Part shown: piece by piece, positions 6,244 through 11,379 of the stretch
Layout: every line of letters begins with the position of its first letter
Position numbering within the stretch: position 1 is the stretch's first letter
Origin: Chloroflexota bacterium
Lineage (GTDB): Bacteria; Chloroflexota; Dormibacteria; Dormibacterales; Dormibacteraceae
Reading direction: 5' to 3'
Assembly: GCA_005880345.1 (NCBI GenBank)
Contig: VBGE01000098.1
Location: 1 to 11,379 of the forward strand
Length of the DNA stretch: 11,379 bases
Program-made: the position numbers and the translations under genes
Notes under the pieces: generated by a model
Seen by the model: only the letters and a program-made list of their open reading frames with translations
Databases searched by the model: none
Told to the model about the DNA's origin: nothing

Positions 6244-6603
6244 ATGCCAGAGTTCTCGACGAACGACATGCACGCCCATGAGGTCCCCGAGCTCGACCCG
6301 CAGCCGCGCGACGCAGAGGGCCACGGGTACGTCGACTTCCTGGCCTCGACCGAGCTCAGCGTCGGGCTCGCGGTGTGGCCGGCGGGGTCGATCGATCGCC
6401 AGCAACCCCATAAAGAGGACGAGGTCTACTACGTCATCAGCGGCCGCGGCTCGATACGCGTCGCGGACGAAGATCGGCCCGTGAAGCCGGGCAGCCTGGT
6501 CTTCGTCGCGGCCGGCGTCGAGCACCGATTCCATGACATCGAGGAAGACCTGCGCGTGCTGGTTTTCTGGGCGCCGCCCCACGTCGCGGCGCGTCATGCT
6601 TAG
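6244..6603 (+). CDS. Small single-domain cupin protein
   Basis: The 119-residue product is one conserved cupin barrel. Motif 1 appears as QQPHKEDEVYYVISGRG (53-69) with H56 and E60, and motif 2 as KPGSLVFVAAGVEHRF (81-96) with H94. The first His of the usual HxH pair is Gln54, so metal binding would use fewer ligands or Gln. Small cupins of this kind are diverse (isomerases, dioxygenases, binding proteins), and the substrate is unknown. Start chosen at ATG 6244, with GGGA nine bases upstream; an in-frame ATG at 6217 would add nine residues and cannot be excluded. It heads a plus-strand series with the YbjQ-like gene, whose start may overlap its end. Confidence 0.85.
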   Translation: MPEFSTNDMHAHEVPELDPQPRDAEGHGYVDFLASTELSVGLAVWPAGSIDRQQPHKEDEVYYVISGRGSIRVADEDRPVKPGSLVFVAAGVEHRFHDIEEDLRVLVFWAPPHVAARHA

Positions 6604-6607
6604 CGCG

Positions 6608-6955
6608 ATGTCGCAACAGGTGACCGCGCTTCTCGTCACCACGACCGAGCGGCCGGCCGGCTATGAGGTCAAGCAGGCACTCGGCCAGGTCTTCGGAGTC
6701 GTCGTGCGCAGCCGGGGCATCGGCGGCAACATCATGGCCAGTCTTCGCTCGCTCGGCGGAGGCGAGATTGTGGAGTACACGCGCCTGGTGGAGGACACGC
6801 GCCGCCACGCGATCGACCGCATGGTCGAGAACGCGCGCGCGATGGGCGCCAACGCCGTGATCATGATGCGCTTCGACTCTTCCGAGATCGGCCAGACCAT
6901 GACCGAGGTCGTTGCATACGGAACAGCGGCGATCATCGAGCGCGCATCGAGCTGA
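6608..6955 (+). CDS. YbjQ-family (heavy-metal-binding domain) protein
   Basis: The 115-residue product matches the YbjQ/UPF0145 family. It has an opening strand ALLVTTTERPAGYEV (7-21), VFGVVVRSRGIGGNIMASL (28-46), the acidic/basic helix DTRRHAIDRMVENARAMGANAV (63-84, key A79-N82) and RFD (88-90), ending in an AYGTA strand. The family forms pentameric rings; the function is unproven and the metal-binding label comes from its domain name. Start is ATG 6608, four bases after the cupin stop. An in-frame ATG at 6596 inside the cupin end would add four residues. Neither has a good ribosome site, which suggests coupling to translation of the cupin gene. Confidence 0.88.
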   Translation: MSQQVTALLVTTTERPAGYEVKQALGQVFGVVVRSRGIGGNIMASLRSLGGGEIVEYTRLVEDTRRHAIDRMVENARAMGANAVIMMRFDSSEIGQTMTEVVAYGTAAIIERASS

Positions 6956-6957
6956 AC

Positions 6958-7164
6958 GTGCTTGGGCTCGACCTGATCGGTGTCGTCGTGGTCGCTATCT
7001 TCGCCGTCGTCGGCTACTTCATCTGGGACCAGCGCTACCGCGGCCACGACGGTGGGACGTTCAAGCCGACAGGCGAGGTCTTCCGCGATCCGACGACCGG
7101 CAAGATGACCCGCGTCTACGAGGACCCGGCGACTGGGCGCCGGCAGTACCGCGAGGAGCCCTGA
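6958..7164 (+). CDS. Small membrane-anchored protein with repeated DPxTG tail
   Basis: The 68-residue product has an N-terminal hydrophobic helix (about 5-23), then a hydrophilic tail in which DPTTGKM (44-50) and DPATGRR (56-62) repeat at a 12-residue period, with aromatic residues between (VY, QY). It starts with GTG two bases after the YbjQ-like stop, so it very likely belongs to the same operon. It is too short for a catalytic domain; a small membrane-tethered accessory protein is the most that can be said. No family name is recognised. Confidence 0.7.
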   Translation: MLGLDLIGVVVVAIFAVVGYFIWDQRYRGHDGGTFKPTGEVFRDPTTGKMTRVYEDPATGRRQYREEP

Positions 7165-7207
7165 CCCTTCACGGCAGCCGAATGGCCTGCTCGAGCTTGT
7201 TCTCGAG

Positions 7208-7591
7208 GTGGCCTCGCTTGACCATTCCGTCAATTTCTACCGCGACTTGCTGCAGCTGCCAGAAGTCGAGCGCTGGCCTGAGCCTCGCAGCGGAGTCTGG
7301 CTGTCGATCGGACGCAACGCGGTGCTCGGGCTGTGGCCCGCGACGTCGGGCGGCCCTGGCGTAGGCATCGCCGGCTCGCGCGGTGGGCGTCACGTGCACT
7401 TCGCGATCTATGTTGGCCACGGAAGCCTGCCCGCCTGGAAAGGCGCCCTCGAGCATGCTGGACACGCGGTCGAAGGGCCGCTCGCATTCGGTCATGGCAA
7501 CGAATCGCTGTTTGTGAGCGATCCAGACGGCAACATCGTCGAGCTCGGCGACTGGAGGGTCGACTGGGCGGGGCAGCCGATCAGCGTTTGA
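7208..7591 (+). CDS. VOC-family (glyoxalase/dioxygenase fold) protein
   Basis: The product, 127 residues from the GTG at 7208, is a glyoxalase-fold domain. It shows LDHSVNFYRDLLQLPEV (4-20), the strand RHVHFAIYV (61-69) with H62/H64, and the C-terminal signature DPDGNIVELGDW (105-116) with E112 as a likely metal ligand. In-frame codons before 7208 encode GLLELVLEV, which looks like the normal first beta strand, yet no ATG, GTG or TTG precedes it in frame (only CTG at 7187). The annotated start is therefore probably late, or a base error near 7182 hides the real ATG. Family members include glyoxalases, resistance proteins for fosfomycin and bleomycin, and extradiol dioxygenases; which activity applies here is unknown. 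It ends 11 bases before the convergent ackA stop. Confidence 0.8.
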   Translation: MASLDHSVNFYRDLLQLPEVERWPEPRSGVWLSIGRNAVLGLWPATSGGPGVGIAGSRGGRHVHFAIYVGHGSLPAWKGALEHAGHAVEGPLAFGHGNESLFVSDPDGNIVELGDWRVDWAGQPISV

Positions 7592-7602
7592 CACGCGAAG
7601 AG

Positions 7603-8724
7603 CTAGGTTGCGGCCGTGGCGGGTGGCGCCGTCAACACCCGCCGCACCTCTCGCGCCACCTCGATGTCCTCGTGCGCCTTGATCACCAGCGTCGGCACGC
7701 GAGCGTCGGGCGCGCTGATGTCGTTGTCGGGACCCAGGCTGCCGTTGAGCGTCGGTCCAATCTCGACGCCAAGGAAACGGAGCCCGGCCACTGCGGCGGC
7801 GCGGACGGGGGCGGCGTTCTCTCCCACGCCGCCCGTGAAGACGAGCGCATCGAGACCGTTCATCGCGGCGGCCATCGAGGCGATGAGCGCGCGCAGGCGG
7901 TGGATGTAGACATCGAAGGCGAGCTCCGCCGCATCGTCGCCGCCGGCGATGCGCTGGAGGATCTCGCGCATGTCGCCTGTGCCGGCGAGCGCGACCAGCC
8001 CGCCTTGCCGGTCCAACGCTTCGGTCAGCTCTGGCTCAGACGCGCCGGTGTGGCGCTGTAGGTAGAGCAGCGCGCCTGGGTCGATCGTGCCCGACCGCGT
8101 GGCCATCACGAGTCCTTCGAGCGGCGTGAAGCCCATCGTCGTATCGACGGAGCGCCCGCCTCGTACTGCGGCCAGCGACGCCCCCGCACCGAGGTGGCAG
8201 GTCACGACGCGCAGCTCATGTTGCGACCGCCCCAGCATCTCGGCCGCCCGCCGCGACGCATAGGCATGCGAGAAACCGTGGAATCCGTACCTCTTGATGC
8301 CAAACCGCGACCGCCACTCGGCGGGGACCGCGTACGTGGACGCCGCCTCCGGCATTCGCGAGTGGAAGGCGGTGTCGAGGCACGCGACCGCCGGGATGCG
8401 CGGCAGCAGCTCCCTCGCCGCCGAAACGCCGGCCAGCGCCGACGGCAGGTGCAGCGGCGCGAGGTCGGTGATGCTGACCAGGTAGCGCATGACCTCGCCG
8501 TCGATGCGGACGGAAGCCCGGTAACGCGGGCCACCGTGCACGATGCGGTGGCCGACGGCCTCGATACCTTCCATCCCGCGCACCGCGTTGGCGAGCTGAG
8601 CCGCGTCGAGATGCCCCTCGGCGACCTCGAACTCGCGGTCCGCGAGCACCCGATCGCCCTCGTCCGCGTCGACCAGGCTGACCTTCAGCGAGCTCGAGCC
8701 GGCGTTGAGGACGAGTACCCGCAA
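7603..8724 (-). CDS. ackA: Acetate kinase
   Basis: AckA interconverts acetyl phosphate plus ADP with acetate plus ATP. The 373-residue product, slightly shorter than the usual about 400, has all key features: NAGSSSLK (7-14), GHRIVHGG (58-65, R60), LDTAFH (116-121, D117), YGFHGFSH (146-153, H149), CHLGAGAS (176-183), TMGFTPLEGLVMATRSGTIDPG (196-217, R210) and FTGGVGEN (296-303, E302). These line up with the catalytic N7, R91, D148, H180, R241 and E384 of the Methanosarcina enzyme. Start is TTG at 8722-8724, with AGGG about nine bases upstream. It follows xfp on the same strand after a 116-base gap and takes the acetyl phosphate made by that enzyme, so the pair forms an ATP-yielding step. No pta gene is present in the window. 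Confidence 0.96.
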   Translation of the reverse strand: MRVLVLNAGSSSLKVSLVDADEGDRVLADREFEVAEGHLDAAQLANAVRGMEGIEAVGHRIVHGGPRYRASVRIDGEVMRYLVSITDLAPLHLPSALAGVSAARELLPRIPAVACLDTAFHSRMPEAASTYAVPAEWRSRFGIKRYGFHGFSHAYASRRAAEMLGRSQHELRVVTCHLGAGASLAAVRGGRSVDTTMGFTPLEGLVMATRSGTIDPGALLYLQRHTGASEPELTEALDRQGGLVALAGTGDMREILQRIAGGDDAAELAFDVYIHRLRALIASMAAAMNGLDALVFTGGVGENAAPVRAAAVAGLRFLGVEIGPTLNGSLGPDNDISAPDARVPTLVIKAHEDIEVAREVRRVLTAPPATAAT

Positions 8725-8776
8725 CTTCGCCCTAACCAGCTAGCCGCCACAGCGGGAAGGAGAGCAGCGGCGCTTG

Positions 8777-8808
8777 CCCCGGCGATAGCCGGGGTCGGCT
8801 TTGCCGAC
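8777..8808 (-). ncRNA. Two small hairpins in the xfp-ackA gap
   Basis: CCCCGGC (8777-8783) pairs with GCCGGGG (8788-8794) around a GATA loop, and GTCGGC (8794-8799) pairs with GCCGAC (8803-8808) around TTT. They share base 8794, so they could form alternative or stacked stems. They follow the larger hairpin at 8815-8844 and precede the ackA ribosome site. A cis-acting RNA structure is inferred; it is not a recognised RNA family. Confidence 0.4.
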
Positions 8809-8814
8809 GCCGCG

Positions 8815-8844
8815 ATGAGAGGAAACCGGCAGGTTTCCTCTCAT
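8815..8844 (-). terminator. Perfect 13-bp hairpin containing the xfp stop codon
   Basis: ATGAGAGGAAACC (8815-8827), loop GGCA, and GGTTTCCTCTCAT (8832-8844) are exact inverse complements; on the minus strand the TGA of xfp (8843-8841) lies in the first arm. No T tract follows, so complete termination is doubtful. It more likely reduces read-through into ackA or protects the 3' end of an xfp-only transcript. Confidence 0.55.
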
Positions 8845-11243
8845 TGATGCTGCCAGGTCCAGCTACTGATTTCCTCGGGGTCCTGTCCGTGGTCGCGTGT
8901 GTGCTGTCTCGCGTGCAGCCGCTGGTCGACCATGTCCTGCCGGACATGCGCGGCGCGCGAGCCAAGCGAGGGCACGCGGTCGATCACGTCCATCACCAGG
9001 TGGAATCGGTCGAGGTCGTTCAGCATCACCATGTCGAACGGCGTCGTGGTCGTGCCTTCCTCCTTGTATCCGCGCACGTGGATGTTGGAATGGTTCGCGC
9101 GGCGGTATGTCAGGCGGTGAATCAGCCACGGGTAGCCGTGGTAGGCAAAGATCACGGGCTTGTCGCGCGTGAAGATCTCGTCGAACTCGGCGTCGCTCAG
9201 GCCGTGCGGATGCTCGGCCGGCTGCTGCAGGCGCATCAGGTCGACCACGTTGACGAAGCGCACCGCAAGCTGTGGCATGTGCTTGCGGATGAGGTCCGCG
9301 GCGGCCAGCGTCTCCAGAGTGGGCACGTCGCCCGCGCATGCGAGCACGACGTCCGGGTCGCGATCCAGGTCGGTGCTCGCCCACTGCCAGATCCCCACCC
9401 CGCGCGTGCAGTGCGCGATCGCATCGTCCATGGCGAGGTAGTTGAGCGCGGGTTGCTTGCCCGCGACGATCACGTTGACGTAATTGTGGCTGCGCAGGCA
9501 GTGATCCGCCACCGAGAGCAGACAGTTCGCATCCGGCGCGAGGTACACGCGGATGACCTCCGCCTTCTTGTTCATCACGTGATCGATGAAGCCTGGATCC
9601 TGGTGCGAGAAGCCGTTGTGGTCCTGTCGCCACACGTGTGACGACAGGAGGTAGTTGAGCGATGCGATCGGCCGCCGCCACGGGATGTGGCGCGTGACCT
9701 TCAGCCACTTCGCGTGCTGGTTGAACATCGAGTCGACGATGTGGATGAAGGCTTCGTAGCAGTTGAACAAACCGTGCCTCCCGGTGAGGAGATAGCCCTC
9801 CAGCCATCCTTCACACATGTGCTCGCTCAGCACCTCCATGACCCGGCCGTCGGGCGCGAGATGATCGTCTCCCGGCAGAATCTTGGCGTCCCAGGCGCGA
9901 TTGGTGGCTTCGAGCACGGCATTGAGCCGGTTGGAAACCGTTTCGTCGGGACCCATCACGCGGAAGTTGTTGGGGTTCATCCTCACGATGTCGCGCAGGT
10001 ACGTGCCCAGGACGCGGGTCGCCTCGCTTGTCGATGCGCCCGGCTTCGGCACCGGAACCGCGTACTCGCGAAAGTCCGGCAGCTGCAAATCGCGGAGCAG
10101 CTCGCCTCCGTTGGCGTGCGGGTTGGCGCTCATCCGCTGCACGCCGCGTGGCGGCAGGCTCAGGATCTCACCCATCACCCTGCCCTGGCGGTCGAACAGC
10201 TCCTCCGGTTTGTATCCGCGCAGCCAGCTTTCGAGGATCGCGATGTGGTCCGGATGCGACGCAAACCCGTCGACCGGCACCTGGTGGGCGCGAAAGGTGC
10301 CTTCGACAGGCTCGCCGTCGACTGTCTTCGGTCCCGTCCAGCCCTTGGGGGTCTTGAGGATGATCATCGGCCACGCAGGGCGCGCGGCCTGGTGGTCGGA
10401 GCGGGCGGACTTCTGGATGCGCGATATCTCCTCCATGGCCCAGTCGAGCGCGGCGGCCATCTGCTGGTGCACCTTCGGCGGGTCGTCACCGCTGACGATC
10501 ACCGGCGTGTGGCCGTAACCCTCCATCAGCTCGATCAGCTCGCGCTCCGGGATGCGCGCGAGCACGGTGGGATTGGCGATCTTGTAGCCGTTCAGGTGCA
10601 GGATCGGCAGCACCGCACCATCGACCGCGGGATCCAGGAACTTGTTCGAGTGCCAGCTCGCCGCGAGCGGGCCGGTCTCTGCCTCGCCGTCGCCAACGAT
10701 GCAGAACACGGTGAGGTCCGGGTTGTCAAAAGCAGCGCCGTACGCGTGCGCGAGCGCGTAACCCAGCTCGCCGCCCTCGTGGATCGAACCTGGGGTCTCG
10801 GGGGCGTTGTGGCTGGGGATGCCGCCCGGGAAGGAAAACTGGCGAAACAGCTTGCGCAAACCCGCCTCGTCGAGGCTCACATCGGGATAGCGCTCGGTGT
10901 ACGTCCCCTCCAGATATGCGTTGGCAACGCCCGCAGGCCCCCCGTGACCGGGACCCATGATGTAGATCGCGTCAAGGCTCCGATTCTTGATGACGCGGCT
11001 CGCGTGCACGTAGATGAAGTTGAGGCCCGGCGTGGTGCCCCAGTGGCCCAGCAGGCGCGGCTTGATGTCCTCGATGCGCAGCGGACGCGCGAGCAGGGGA
11101 TTGTCGAGCAGGTAGATCTGGCCGACGGAGAGGTAGTTGGCGGCGCGCCAGTAGGCGTGCATCAGACGGAGCTCTTCCGGGTCGAGCGGCTGCGTGCGCG
11201 TGATGTCGGGCGCCGTCCCCGGCCTGGTCTGGCTCGGCGTCAT
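8841..11243 (-). CDS. xfp: Xylulose-5-phosphate/fructose-6-phosphate phosphoketolase
   Basis: This thiamine-diphosphate enzyme splits xylulose-5-P (and often fructose-6-P) with phosphate to acetyl-P plus glyceraldehyde-3-P (or erythrose-4-P) in the cytoplasm. The 800-residue protein has family-typical length and carries [10 protein letters not shown] (H67), GPGHGGP (H100), [20 protein letters not shown] (H145), the TPP motif GDGEAETGP (184-192), FRAHQVP (H320), [10 protein letters not shown] (E478) and [10 protein letters not shown] (H547). These match the active-site His64, 97, 142, 320 and 553 and Glu479 of the Bifidobacterium enzyme. The C terminus (GSRAAHVRQ... SSWTWQ) is also typical. 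An in-frame GTG lies at 11250-11252, but the ATG at 11241-11243 follows GGGAGGTGGGGGAA at good spacing and is the chosen start. ackA lies downstream on the same strand, so acetyl-P is turned into acetate and ATP. Confidence 0.97.
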   Translation of the reverse strand: MTPSQTRPGTAPDITRTQPLDPEELRLMHAYWRAANYLSVGQIYLLDNPLLARPLRIEDIKPRLLGHWGTTPGLNFIYVHASRVIKNRSLDAIYIMGPGHGGPAGVANAYLEGTYTERYPDVSLDEAGLRKLFRQFSFPGGIPSHNAPETPGSIHEGGELGYALAHAYGAAFDNPDLTVFCIVGDGEAETGPLAASWHSNKFLDPAVDGAVLPILHLNGYKIANPTVLARIPERELIELMEGYGHTPVIVSGDDPPKVHQQMAAALDWAMEEISRIQKSARSDHQAARPAWPMIILKTPKGWTGPKTVDGEPVEGTFRAHQVPVDGFASHPDHIAILESWLRGYKPEELFDRQGRVMGEILSLPPRGVQRMSANPHANGGELLRDLQLPDFREYAVPVPKPGASTSEATRVLGTYLRDIVRMNPNNFRVMGPDETVSNRLNAVLEATNRAWDAKILPGDDHLAPDGRVMEVLSEHMCEGWLEGYLLTGRHGLFNCYEAFIHIVDSMFNQHAKWLKVTRHIPWRRPIASLNYLLSSHVWRQDHNGFSHQDPGFIDHVMNKKAEVIRVYLAPDANCLLSVADHCLRSHNYVNVIVAGKQPALNYLAMDDAIAHCTRGVGIWQWASTDLDRDPDVVLACAGDVPTLETLAAADLIRKHMPQLAVRFVNVVDLMRLQQPAEHPHGLSDAEFDEIFTRDKPVIFAYHGYPWLIHRLTYRRANHSNIHVRGYKEEGTTTTPFDMVMLNDLDRFHLVMDVIDRVPSLGSRAAHVRQDMVDQRLHARQHTRDHGQDPEEISSWTWQHQ

Positions 11244-11252
11244 TTCCCCCAC

Positions 11253-11379
11253 CTCCCATGATGCATGCTGGCGAGGTGCCAGGTCCGCACATCACCGACA
11301 GCGGCCGAAAGATCGTATACGCCAGTCGCCAGGTGGAAGGCCTGACCGGCTCCACGCGGTGTCCGCTGACGTGAGGCCG
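11253..11379 (-). promoter_or_regulatory. Upstream region of xfp
   Basis: The region holds the xfp ribosome site GGGAGG (11251-11256 area) and, on the minus strand, TATACG (11319-11314) as a possible -10 box about 70 bases before the start; no matching -35 box is convincing. A 38-codon plus-strand frame at 11259-11375 lacks a ribosome site and resembles nothing known, so it is not called. No gene is supported here. Confidence 0.25.

Noticed and set aside
6184..6642. Upstream extension of the OsmC frame
   Set aside because: The extension is antisense to the cupin gene, and GGAGGTGG before the ATG at 6183 marks the true start.
9687..11261. 524-codon plus-strand open frame
   Set aside because: It is antisense to the well-supported phosphoketolase gene, has shadow-type composition and no family match.
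11259..11375. 38-codon plus-strand ORF at the right edge
   Set aside because: There is no ribosome site and no similarity; it lies in the xfp upstream region.
1..11379. CRISPR array, tRNA, rRNA, insertion sequence or prophage genes
   Set aside because: I saw no regularly spaced direct repeats, cloverleaf-type pattern, transposase or phage motifs on either strand.

Overview
The window is GC-rich bacterial chromosome with short intergenic gaps, several GTG or TTG starts, and directional gene clusters on both strands. The gene content is a PQQ-type propeller lipoprotein, zinc-ribbon membrane proteins, an OsmC/cupin/YbjQ/VOC set and a phosphoketolase with acetate kinase. This fits a free-living high-GC Gram-positive-like or Chloroflexota/Dormibacterota-type soil bacterium. 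The phylum is an inference; there is no rRNA or other marker gene to fix it. I see no mobile element, tRNA, rRNA or CRISPR array, and no gene-free stretch longer than about 200 bases.

Region 1 (1-3009, minus strand). Reading in the direction of transcription, a PrsW-type membrane protease homologue with a zinc ribbon at each end is followed, stop codon directly against start codon, by a single-pass membrane protein that also begins with a zinc ribbon. A strong hairpin then separates them from a secreted PQQ-like beta-propeller lipoprotein. That gene runs off the left edge and appears to carry a frameshift near 505-510.

Region 2 (3010-5554). A GC palindrome of REP type lies between the PrsW gene and msrA (methionine sulfoxide reductase A, minus). 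msrA is divergent, across only 29 bases, from an MFS exporter gene (plus). The exporter stop overlaps the TTG start of a small membrane-anchored protein of unknown function.

Region 3 (5555-7591). A 191-base convergent gap filled with nested inverted repeats leads to osmC (minus). osmC is divergent from a plus-strand series: a small cupin, a YbjQ-family protein, a 68-residue membrane-anchored protein with a repeated DPxTG tail, and a VOC (glyoxalase-fold) protein whose true start is unclear. Together with msrA, this area looks like peroxide, thiol and small-molecule detoxification.

Region 4 (7592-11379, minus). Phosphoketolase (xfp) is followed by acetate kinase (ackA). This is the classical ATP-yielding end of the phosphoketolase shunt: xylulose-5-phosphate or fructose-6-phosphate is split by phosphate to acetyl phosphate, and AckA converts acetyl phosphate to acetate plus ATP. 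Three hairpins sit in the 116 bases between the two genes. The first contains the xfp stop codon and could set the ratio of the two products.
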